DNA of 64,000 bases from Crotophaga sulcirostris (taxonomy: Eukaryota; Chordata; Aves; Cuculiformes; Crotophagidae), in contig VYZB01000191.1 in NCBI GenBank assembly GCA_013397455.1, positions 1,166,624 to 1,230,623 on the forward strand, written 5' to 3'. The notes below the pieces were generated by a model. That model did no database searches and was not told the DNA's origin. It saw only the letters and a list, made by a program, of their open reading frames with translations. Every line of letters begins with the position of its first letter. The stretch's first letter is position 1. Shown in pieces: positions 51,478-62,336 of the stretch. The position numbers and the translations under genes are program-made.

Positions 51478-51655
51478 GAGAGGCTAGTTCACTCAGGGCT
51501 TTTGCCTCAGGAGATCTGGGCTATGTCTAACATCAGGGTTAGACCGAATTCCTTCTCTGAAGCAAGTTGTTTGTCCTCTAAATGCCTCATGTCCTTATAA
51601 AACTGGTACCATGATTTACTTTTGCTTCTACAGGGTAAGATAAGAAGACAACCAT
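51478..51655 (+). mobile_element. MIR/CORE-SINE-like relic
   Basis: The right part matches the conserved MIR centre and 3' arm in order: AGCAAGTTGTTTGTCCTC (MIR: gcaagttacttaacctc), AAATGCCTCATGTCC (gtgcctcagtttcc), TTATAAAACTGGTACCATG (tctgtaaaatggg.). The left part, from GGCTAGTTCACTCAGGGC, would be the degraded tRNA-like head (A/B-box region GAGATCTGGG). MIR-type SINEs were mobile before mammals and reptiles diverged, so in a bird this would be a very old insertion. Some substitutions make the exact SINE family uncertain. Confidence 0.6.
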
Positions 51656-52439
51656 TAAAAAATGCAAAATGTCTGCTACAAAAAATATTCCCCATTTCTC
51701 AACCAGTTTGCTGCCTCTTCTGTGAGGCAGAGAGGGAAGCTCAAGGGTGGACAATGACAGAGATGAGTCTAGATGTTGCATTTGCCTTACTTTTTTTCTT
51801 CCGTGGGGATTTTTTGGCCAGTTATTACCTTCCAAACAAAGAGCATTTAGTGGGATTTCTCACATCCATCATCCTATTTTCATAGTATCAGTAATGAAAA
51901 AGGTTTGTATTTAAGATTCTCTATTTCAAAAGGAATTATTTTAACTGGGGGAATTAGTTAAGGATGACGAACTGAAAAGCATCGGAACTGGGATGTAAGA
52001 GGGGGTTAAGATTTCTCTGCATCTCAGAGAAACAAATATCTGAGATATATATACCATCCTAGAGGTGAAAATCTTGGAAAGAATGGCAGCAGATCTAACT
52101 GCAGACCTGAAGGGAAATACCGAGGCTAAGCAAATAGACTAGAAGTAAAAGAAGAAAGAAATGATCAGTAAAGAAAACTAAGGTGTTGGAAAGTATTGAC
52201 ATAGAATGAGACTCCCCTTAAAGTGAAACTGATTTAGACCTACCAAAGAAAATGGATAAAAAAAAAAGGATTCATATAATTAAAAAATAAAAGGAGTTGA
52301 CGGAAATGCATTGAGAGTAAGAGAGAATGATTAAAGATAGACTGGTTATGGCCTAAAGATAGACAAATACAAGGCCTCAGTTTTCCACAAAGATATACTA
52401 AAAGCTTTTCCAAAATTTTGTAAAAATAAATTGTAGGAA

Positions 52440-53960
52440 AAGATTTTTGACAAGCTTATAAAATCAGGGATTACATCAGAGGACTGGAGAACAGCAAAGA
52501 TGATATCTATTTTTGGGAAAGGGAAGGCAGAAGAAAAGCAGTCCCAGCAATCCTGAAACAGTAGACATCTGGGCTTTTTGAGAATAAAGTGTGAGAATGG
52601 TGTTATCAAGGGCTCAGAGGCAAACAGATGAGGATTTATCAGGCCAGAAGAGAGAAACGAAGAGGTCCTGCGTCCTCCCTCCAAGCAGTGCTAGTGATGC
52701 AGCTGCTTGAAAGGCAGGGGGGCAGGGGGCAGTGGTGGAATGGTTTTCACTTTGCTTTCAAGTGCTTCATCCAGAGCACTGCTGCTTCCAGTCCTGTAGG
52801 ACAAAAATAGGATAAAACTCAGCATGAGACTCCCAGCTTTTTTTCTGATATCCTAAAAGTAGGTACTGCCAGAAAAGCCCTGTATCTTCCCTCAATAGTT
52901 TACTTTTTCCATGCAAACGGCATGAAGGCATTCATACCTATCTGATCTTCCGTAAAGCACCACAGAAGCAATTGCCTAGAGCAGTGCTGGTTACAGGACA
53001 AGGAACTTAGGAAATGAACCAAACAGGAGACAGCAAAAGTTAATCTTGAAGGAAGTATGATATTGGAGGGATATTTAGGACCATCTGCAGCATAGATCTT
53101 GCTTAATATTTTCTTAATGACCCTGAAATGAGAAACAAGAGTATGCTGATGACATTTTCTGATGACATGAAATTTAAATGAATTGTCAGGGTGGGGAAGG
53201 TCATGATGATCTTGAAGAATGGAGTTTAAGAACTGTCATGATATTAATCATATAAATGGCAAAATCAAGCATACATAAACTAAATCTTTTTTTTTTTTTT
53301 CCCAGAAATTAAGTTTTGAAAAATATGGAAAGTGTAACAGATTTGGAAATCATTGAGGAAGAGGAAGGTGTGGGTATAGAAGATGATCGTAACTTCCATA
53401 GAAATGAATGTGGTGAGGGACCTGTGGGGAAAAGTGATGAATGGCTTAAAACATATTCAGGAGAAGCAGGGACTCATCAGTGTCCACCCAGGCATGGACA
53501 AATCATTATCTGGAATGCTATGGTGGGTCCCAGTGACTTCTGTATAAAAAAAATGGTCAAACATATGGCAGACATGGAGAAAGGCTACTGGGGAGACAGC
53601 TAGGGGTTAAAAGCTCAAGATCTGACGCATTTGATTTGCAAAGCCTCACAACTTCCAGGCTGAGTTAGAATATGATCACTTTCTATAGGTGCAACATTGA
53701 AGGAAGGAGTCAAGAAAAAAGAGCTGTTTAAGTTAACAGGCATTATTAGTCCATGAACAACAGAGCTGAGGATGAACTTCAACTAGACACCAGAGATGTC
53801 TCCTGTCATCAGAGAAATTGTGTTCTTGAATTGCCTTCCTGCAGAAACAGCAGGGAAAAAAAACCCAACCTCTAAGTAATTCTAAGATGAACTGAGATAA
53901 TTTAATGAAAAGGATTACATGATACGACTGACTGAGACAGCAGCAAGAAGGACTTTATAA
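52440..53960 (+). mobile_element. ancient CR1 LINE, sense, about 1.5 kb, degraded
   Basis: Scattered but collinear CR1 landmarks run along this stretch. Near 52473 is GAGGACTGGAGAACAGCAAAG then TTTTGGGAAAGGGAAGGC (family: gactggagaatagcaaa..ttcaagaaagggaag). Near 53095-53175 is TCTTGCTTAATATTTTC then AGTATGCTGATGACATTTTC and TGATGACATGAAATTT (family: the reverse-transcriptase end, 'tttgctgatgacaccaaa'). Near 53670 is ATGATCACTTTCTATAGGTG, near 53728 GCTGTTTAAGTTAACAGG, and near 53830 TTGAATTGCCTTCCTGCAG then AACCCAACCTCTAAG and ATGATACGACTGACTGAGAC. The last group matches the 3' part of old sauropsid CR1 families closely. Part of 52650-52830 does not fit and may be an insertion. A 14-bp T run sits inside at 53287-53300. 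No frame survives. The 95-codon frame at 53316-53603 is a chance product inside the element. Confidence 0.65.
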
Positions 53961-55784
53961 TTAAGGAGGACACTTCCAATCCTTCTCTACTGCTTCTATG
54001 TGGATCAACACTCACTTTGTGAATTAATCAAACATTTTCAATTCTAATGGCAAACAAGATGAAAAAAATACAATGCTTAAATAATTCTGAGAGTTCTCAT
54101 AAGCAGCCCAAGGCCTTTTCACATAAAATTATGAAGAAAAATTCATCTGGTCATCTCTCCCCTCCTTTAGGCTACCGGATAGCCCTGGAATGTGCACCTT
54201 TGATACTTAATACAGTTACTTCAAATGCATCCCACCTGTGGCTTGCAAATTAGCAATTAACTCTAACAATCTGACATCTCTAAGATGCAGTGCTAAGCCT
54301 CCACAGCTGTGCAAGTTTGCTCCAAGTTATGGCCTGCAGACCCAATCCTCTAGCCTCCGGGCCAGAGAGGCTACTAGAACTTAGCATGACTTCCTCCTTT
54401 CCTGCTTGTATGAGTTTCCTATGAAATGCACTGCCTGGATATGGGTACAGAGTGCACACGGATACACAGGTCAGGGAACACCTGTGTCTCTCAATTTACA
54501 TTTATATGTAGATGGTAAGGAAGGACAACCTGAATAGTAACCTGGCTTTGGAGAGGTTTTATGCAATTCCTACATTGCATACCTTCTCTTTGAACTTGGC
54601 CAGGTTTCCTCAGCTGATTCTCTGTAAAATGATTGTGGTAATTATCCCAGCTTACAAGATAAGGACTGGTGAAAAAAAATCCATCAATGATCACAGGAAG
54701 AGGAGTATTTTTCAGTAGAAGAAGGTAAGTGCTACATAGAGTTGGGTTTCATGTACATGAGTATGTCAGTAGTAGACAGAAAGACTGACTAGGCAAATAA
54801 ATACCCATTAATTCTCTATTGAAATATAATGCAAGTGTAATGAAGGATAAAAATCTTAGCTCCAGAAAAGGTAGCAGGAGTTTGACTACTCACAGGAATA
54901 AGTTAGATGGTTTAACCATAAATTTAAAGAAGAAAACTTTCTACAAAACCCAGACTGTTGTAAAGTCTATATTACCCATGTAAAGTCACTAAATTTTAAA
55001 CTTCTTTGGTTTGCCTAGGCTAATCACAACTCTGTATTACCCTGCAGTTCTGCAAGGAGCACTTGACCAAAATGTTCTTACAAAAGGGGTATCCCTCCAA
55101 CTTTTCATAGAGAAGGTCAAAGCAGGGTGCAAACCTTTAGAAATTCAGTGTTAAGTCCTTGGAAGTTACTTGTCCTTTCCAGTTTTTTTTCATGTGTTTA
55201 CAAGCGGCTGCTGCAGTCTGAGCCCTGGTGGACTGGGAGTGTTGGAAAGCTGTAGGGCATCACAGAAAATAGATTTAGGCAGCTCTGTAGAGAACCCCGG
55301 AGCTGGAGAGTGAGGGCTGATTGCCTTTATTCTGGCATGGCCTCCCTAAATAAGCAGTCTTTTTCTTTCTATCTCCTGGTCTTAAATTTGCTCCCCTGGA
55401 GTCCCTCAGGATGCTGACTGGTAAGAGACAAGCACGCCAGCCCCAAAAGTGCTGCCCCCTGGCCACCACCACAGCCCCAGCCCCTCAGCAAACTGCTCTG
55501 CTGTTCACAGTTGTTTTCCTTCCCTGCAAAGATTGACTGTGAATCTTAATATCTTGCCTGAGTTAGAGGAGGATTCTCAGTCTTTCTTTCTTAAGTTAAT
55601 GCTAGGGTGCCTGTTAATATGGGATAAGTTCAACTACAAATGAGCTGGGTTTCCAAGCTAAAGCAAATCAAAAGATCTCAAAGGCATTGTATGCAGGCTT
55701 AGAGGAAAAAAAAATCCCTCCTGTACTTACCTCTCAACACTTAAATCCTTTTTTCCATTCTCTAACCCAACCTTTCATTTTGCA
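53961..55784. other. unique non-coding DNA
   Basis: No gene supported. The open frames at 54047-54253 and 54512-54718 have no domain. A GTAAGT donor at 54722 follows a frame that ends in a stop six bases before it, so no exon is called. Confidence 0.5.
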
Positions 55785-55816
55785 ATCTGAGAGAACTGAA
55801 ATCTGAGAGAACTAAA
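55785..55816. repeat. 16-bp tandem duplication beside a CR1 copy
   Basis: ATCTGAGAGAACTGAA at 55785-55800 is followed directly by ATCTGAGAGAACTAAA at 55801-55816, with one mismatch. It ends exactly where the 5'-truncated CR1 copy begins. Confidence 0.9.
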
Positions 55817-56138
55817 CTACCTAAAAGGAGGCTGTAGTCAGGCAGGGGTTGGTCTCTTCTCTCAGGTGACCAGTGACAGAACTAGAGGACATGGACTCAA
55901 GCTTCGTCAGGGAAAGTTTAGGATTGATATTAGGAAAAAGTTCTTCACTGAAAGGGTGATTGGCCATTGGAATGCGCTGCCCAGGGAGGTGGTGGAGTCG
56001 CCAACCCTGGAGGTGTTTAAGAGGAGATTGGATCAGGCACTCAGTGCCATGGTTTAGATGATGGGTTGGTGTTAGTATTAGGTTATAGGTTGGACTCGAT
56101 GATCTCAGAGGTCCTTTCCAACCTTGTAATACTGTGAT
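55817..56138 (+). mobile_element. CR1 LINE fragment, sense, about 320 bp
   Basis: A 5'-truncated, well preserved copy. Its landmarks are CTACCTAAAAGGAGGCTG, GGTTGGTCTCTTCTCTCAGG, GACCAGTGACAGAACTAGAGG, TTAGGATTGATATTAGG, TCTTCACTGAAAGGGTGATTG, GGAATGCGCTGCCCAGGG, GGTGGTGGAGTCGCC, GGAGGTGTTTAAGAGG, then GTTGGACTCGATGATCTCAG and a terminal ATACTGTGAT. The 63-codon plus-strand frame inside it (55866-56057) is still open and reads as the C-terminal end of the CR1 reverse-transcriptase-linked region, without independent meaning. The low divergence from the family and the identical tail at 46.8 kb make this one of the younger insertions in the window. Confidence 0.96.
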
Positions 56139-59100
56139 AGAAACAAGAGGCACCAAAGAAGCTGTTTATCTCTCATGCTGCTTCCTTTTCCTTCAGCCCA
56201 CAGCAAAACTGCAAGAAGGATAGCACAAGGAATATTTGTTTTTTAATTTTACTTCAAACACACAGGACATTTTGACACTATAAGACAACCTCTCTGATAT
56301 GAATGGGTTAAGATGAGGGAAAGAAAGATATACAATACAACCGAAAGGAAATAGCTGACAGAGACATGTGACTTAGTACCTAGTAAGTTTGGTAAAGATT
56401 TGTCTTTATGGTAGTTGCAAAAATCAAGTCAAGTTGTGCATCCTTTAATCTGCCTCAGTGATGCAGCCACCACCAGCTCCATATGATACTGGTGGGATCC
56501 TCATTAAGTTATACCAATTTATTCTGAGATTTTAAGTTTCCTTGTGATGTTTAAGCAGGCAGATACTGCAGATGGGCCCACAGAGCCAAAAATGCAGGCA
56601 AAAAAAGAGGAATGCTCACATATAAAAGGTTAAAATAGCAGTCTCGTAGTAGAGCACATATTAAATAGTTTCAAGGATTGATCTCTTAAAATGCTTGCGC
56701 AGGTGTTATTAGCAGTGGTGACTGAGGTGTGCTTCTACAAGAACTTCCTTACGCATAATTGCTTACTTGGTACGTAATGATTTCATCCGTGACTTCACAT
56801 AAAAACATTGCTAAAAGCACTAGTGTTGACACAAATGCCATTGAAACGTTAAATAGCAATGAGAGAGGACATCCAGGTATTCTAATTAATGAAAAAGTAC
56901 GTACAGTTGTGTGTGAAAAAAAGACAGCTGTTGAAGGGGAGATGGGAACATAAAATTTCGTGGCAAGGATGTAACTTCCCCTGCCAAGACAGGCTTCTTT
57001 TGTCCGAGAACTCTTCTGTACCTTCCAGTCTCTGTCTTATTTGCAATGCAGCAGCACAGCTTCAGAGGACCAGCACTTCAGTTTAGACTACAGTCAGAAG
57101 AGCAGTTTCTCAAAAAAATGAAAACTTGGAATTGAGCCTAGCACATTGACCAGAATTTAATCTTTTACTTCCAGTGGAAGCATCTGAACACCAGTTTGCT
57201 GTGGAAGAGGAAGGTACGTTCTCTTCCAGCTTTAATATATATGTCTTTTGAGGGGGGTTCCAATATCAGAAAGATGCTGAGTCAGAAAGGACAAATATAT
57301 CCTCTTGAAGAGGAGGCACTGATTAAGAGTAGAGTGTTGATTTTGGTTTTGAACCTATTATCAGTAAGGATAATTGCTGAAGTCTGCATTCAGTTCCAAT
57401 ATACACATATAGCAATTTGAAAGCTTGAGAAAAAACTTGCAGAACTTCTTTGCATCCAGCTACCAGCAAGAAAACTAAGGTGCTCTGACAATAATTTATT
57501 AATATATTTTTACAAACAGAGGATGCTGTGCATTAAAAGATTGCTTACAAGTTAGTAGCTCCTTTTAGCTACAGGCTCTGTCAGTTCATAAAAGTAGATG
57601 CAATTTTCTCAGAGACAAGACACAGTATAATTTGTCCAGGACACTAGCACTACTATTGCTATGAAGTTACCATACCTATTCTGGCTTTCCAACCCTTTTC
57701 TGACCAACACAGTCTGTTTCCTGTTGGCCATTTAGGTGGGTTTGACTTTGGTAGCTGCAAGTTTTTTCATTCATACACTTTTCAGGAAGGACTTTTCTTT
57801 CTTTGAAGGGGCTGATGGTGCCTCATACCTGCAATGGATGCACTCCTCCTGTTTGAACTAATGGAGCTTTGGTCCAGGCAGATGCTCAGCAAGTACTCCT
57901 AACTGAAGTTAATCCTGTTGTGTTAAGCTATCGGTAAGAACACAGCACTAAAAAAAACCAAAAAACAACAGTGTTGTTGTTTGTAGTAAAGTGTGGCCGC
58001 TTGGCCTTAGGCCAGCACTCTACTAGCCCTAAATAACTCTCAGGAAGGCTTTTGTCTTTTCTGGTGACACTAGCATGCTCTTGTTCTTATCCACATTTTC
58101 TGCCAAAATGCTTTCAGGAAATATGAGTGTTTGTATCTTGTGACCCCCTTCAGTTTAGCGCAAACTGAATCATGGTGTACAGTTCAGCTGAGTAATAAAA
58201 TATAATCTGATTGGCAGGAGGTATTAGAGCAGGCCACATCATTACAGATCCTCTTTTAACCCAGTTTAACAAGTTGCTCCTGAGAAGTTATTTATTCTAG
58301 CTGTCAGCATCTTGTTGTTGAGATGACAGCGATCAAATCTCTGTTAGATCCTAATCTCATTCTTCTTACTCCACCTTGAAGTATCTGAGAGTCTCATATA
58401 AGCAATATCGCTTTTTGTCAGCAAAATGATTTGTGTGACATTGATCATTCACTGAAAATACAACAGTATATTTTTTTAATATCTGCAACAATTATTAGCA
58501 TGAGATAGGGATGGAATAAATAGCAGGTAATAGTGAATCATGGGTTGTTGAAAGTTTGAATGGTTGCTACGTTGGGTAGGCTGATCCGTATACAAAATAA
58601 GAATGTATTTCACAATTATGAAAACTGAGCAACGTGTTCCCAGGTGTATAGATGTCACAGCAGCAAATTATTAGTCAGAGACTGATGTTCTCATAGTGTC
58701 CTGGGGAGACTTCAGTAGCTAGTGGAGTGCCAGACCCATCTCTGTTATGAAGTTATAAGAATTTTTTTGTTATGTCTCTTGATGCTGGGAATTGGGGAGG
58801 GAAAAGCTATATATTATCTGTCAGGCAGACTCCACCTCAACTTGAATAGTCCTCTGAATTGTGAAACTCTTATCCCTAAAGAATGTTTCTATCCTTATTT
58901 TATCTTCTCCAAACTCCAAATCCTAGACACCCATGCAACGCTATCATGCTATGCTGTTTTATGCAGGACAGTGAAATTACTCAGAAATTTCTTATATTTA
59001 TTTGCACATTGTTTTGCAAGAATGTTATAAGGCATAATTAAAGCTTGAAAAATATCTGGAATTTTCTTGGAAGTAAAGTTTATAATGTGATTTGGAATAT

Positions 59101-62100
59101 GTGAATCATTTTTTAATTGTGAGAAGCTTAGTATTTTAGACTTGAGACACAGTTAAATTAAAACATTCCACCTACTGAGTTCAAAATCATCAATTTAATA
59201 TGTTATCTGTCTCTTAGGCCATTTGTGAATGCTAGCACATCTCATTCCTGCAAGGGAGTCTGAAAGCAAGTTCGATTTCAAATGTACGTACTTAAAGGTA
59301 ATCGTCCTGATTCTTGTCTCAGATCACTGAAGCATGTTCTTCTAGTGACAAAAATTTTAAACTCGATACGCAGTATATTTGAGTCAGAATGTAGCCAGCT
59401 GGTATATTTGAAGGTATTCACAAAAGTGTGAAAATATTGCCCCTGGTGGGGAGAGAGCCAACTTAATGAGCTCTGCATCTAATTGACTGTTTCAGACAAT
59501 CAGTATATCCCAGCAGTCAGAGCAACTGCCTGTGCCCATGGGCAAGTAGATGCTGCCTGTGCTGAGCCATCCTGCATGCTCAGGCCCCAGCTCGTCAAGC
59601 CTTGCTGACTGGAACCAGAACTGCTGTTGAAAACATCTTTCTTACTCAAAGGAAGTAAAGCTCTTCTCTCTTGACTGATGTACTTCCTGCAGGGCTGTAC
59701 CTCTAGGACACCATACCATGCACTCCCCGTCACGTCTTCTCAAGCATATTCAGCTGTTTATAGAAAGGAGGCAAATTCGTGCTTTACTTTTCATGCAGCT
59801 TCCTTGCTAATTCTGCAAAGTCTGGATCTTCTACATCTGTTCAGTGCAATTTTTGCCTTCCTGGAAGATGATGTTGTAAATAGAAAAAAAAAAAAAGCAA
59901 TTATGTCTTCTCACTCCCTCTTCTAACAGACAACCAACAATTTACACAAATGAGTACCATTTTTAAGATATTCTTTACCACAACTTAGTGTGACAAACAC
60001 ATCTCTTCTGGAAATCCCAGCTTCTCAGAATATCTCTTCACCACAGCTGTACATCTTTTACGTCCAGGGGATCTTGACACTTACCTCTTCATTTCTTATA
60101 ATGCTGATTCATTGCTTTTATTTTGGGATCTCATATTTTAGAGACTAGCATTTTTGTGGGCAATAGGAAATTGTGTTCTTTTCTGATTCCCTTTGCAGGC
60201 TTTCTGCAATGATCTTAAGAAAGCCTGTATATCAGATACATTTTAAAAAAATCTATATCACTCCTCTTATTTCCTCATTACAGCAGTCTCGTGTCTTTAT
60301 ATTTTTTTTTCCCTCTCATTAATGAGTCAATTTGGCTTCATATTTTGAAATAGTTATTTATGAAAGTGAACAGCTTTGAAATTCATACTAAAACATTAAT
60401 TTCTACATATCTTTTGCTGGCTTCCTTTGCAATTTCATTGCAGCTTTTATGTAATTAGAAGAATAGTACTTCTACATTGTTTTGTACATTGAATGAGAAG
60501 GAAGCCTGCCTTTTTTACCATAGGAATATTTTTGAGAAATATATTGATTTCTCTTGGTTTTGGAACTACAGATGAAAGCTATGTGGAGCTTTGCACAGTG
60601 TATTATCTATTTATCACATTTCTGCAGGAACTTCTGCATTTCAGAAAAGCATTTCAGACAGAGCAACACACCTCTGTCTAAATGGGTGAAGGAGATATTA
60701 AGATGGTTGTGAAATATAGAATTAAAGAAAAAAAATTCTCTTAAAGCAATTGTACAAACAAAGGTTATTTCCCATGGATCTGTGCCATATATTTGGACTC
60801 TGTTGTATCCCTTAATGCTCTAATCTAGATATAGTACTTTGCAGTAAACTGCCCCAGAGCAAGCTGCGAAGCACTCACAGTGGGAAGTGCCCTGTTGCTC
60901 CTACTGGAATGAGTTACTGTGTTCCAAAAAAATCACGCCCCAGGGAGGAAACCAGAACAACACACTCTTGGGAAAAGAAATTCTGGGCAGTGGCCTTGCT
61001 GTAAGGACAGTTGGTCTGTTTAGTGAGGACAAATTGTGGGACAGTCTTTTCATCAGTGGGCAATGTAGCAAGAACTGTGGATCTTAAGTTATAAGCGAGT
61101 TACAAATATGAAAATCTAGTTTATCCTGTAGTTATAATGGTGGTTTAGCCACGTTTCAGGGCTGTGCCTCTGAGCACGCTTCAGATATTAATTCCCTGGG
61201 TAGTCAAGAACACTTCAGCCAGTCATTCACCTCAGTGGGATAACAGACTGGTTTAACAGTGGACTGGTTTGAAATGAGTGCTGGTATGTGCTGGTTCCAC
61301 AAGGAACACTCCAGATGGGAATTTCAGACAGTTCTGGAGATTCTCCCCAGGCAACAGTTTGCATACTCAGATGTGTTGATTAGCATCCTGGCTGGAGTGT
61401 CCTAGGGATGCCCAGGCTGTTTCTGCTGTAGAACTGACGAACGTGTACATAGATAAGACACTTGTAAGTAGTCGGTAGAAATTGTTCCTGCATCTACAGG
61501 AACGGCCGCATAACCCATTTATTTTTGAATGTAGTTAAGATATGTAACGATTATCTTAACTACACACAAAAGGTGTTGGAGTGGAGACATGGGACTATGA
61601 GCCAAAAGCACTGGAACGTGTCAGAGCAGCAGCTCCAGGAATCTCAGCCCACCCAAAGACATTGCTGCAAGGGTTCCCACAGCAGAGACTCCTATCACCA
61701 CCAGACAGAAACTGACAGTCATGTTTGAGAGATCTGATTCCCCGTGCAAGTGTTGCATAGGGATACGTCTTTTTCCTTATTTAACAAGCTTTGTGTCCAT
61801 GCCTATGCAAACGCAAGAATGCCAGATTCTCTAACCAACCTTATGAATCTTGCATCTCTTTTTTGTACTGTCATTTGGCTTTAAAACATTGGAAAATACT
61901 GTGTTGTTACTAGGTTATACGGTAGTGGTTTAAATATTTTCCTGGATAATAGGGGCCAGAGGTTTGAAACTTTCCAGGCTGCGGAGAATCTGTCTTTCTT
62001 CTACCATGTGGGTGAATGCTCTGCTGAAGAAGTTCTTCTATAAAAGATGGGAACTTTCTTCTTCTCTGATCATACTTCCAAACAAAAGTAATCCTTAGTA

Positions 62101-62239
62101 AATTGTAATTTCAGGATATTTACTTAAACTCCCAAATAGAGCTAGACGGAAATAGGTGCCAAGTATTTAAGGAGCCCAGACCTTCTCGGATTTGACTTCA
62201 TAACTTCTTGGATGTGTTTAGAAAGGAGAGTCTCTTATT
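56139..62239. other. unique AT-rich non-coding DNA
   Basis: No gene or clear mobile element. A 13-bp A run lies at 59884-59896. A 39-nt splice-flanked segment at 57175-57213 is reported as a finding. Open frames here are at most 102 codons (58722-59030) and show no domain. Confidence 0.5.
59884..59896. repeat. poly-A run (13 bp)
   Basis: Simple A homopolymer. No upstream gene-like sequence was seen that would mark it as a retrocopy tail. Confidence 0.9.
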
Positions 62240-62336
62240 TAGTGCTAGACTTCTAGTCCGAGTTGGTCATTTAGATTTCCACTCCAACTAGTTGAACTAG
62301 ACAATCTCCTGAGGTGCATTTTCACCATTCTGTGGA
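62240..62336 (+). mobile_element. worn CR1 LINE 3' end, sense
   Basis: The final 60 bp follow the CR1 end: AACTAGTTGAACTAGACAAT, CTCCTGAGGTGCATTTTC and ACCATTCTGTGG (family: ggttggactagatgatctcctgaggtcccttccaac..accattctgtga). The upstream part (from about 62240) is too diverged to place firmly. Only one unit of the terminal repeat remains. Confidence 0.6.

Noticed and set aside
55866..56057. 63-codon plus-strand open frame
   Set aside because: It lies wholly within a CR1 copy and represents the eroded end of the element, not a host gene.
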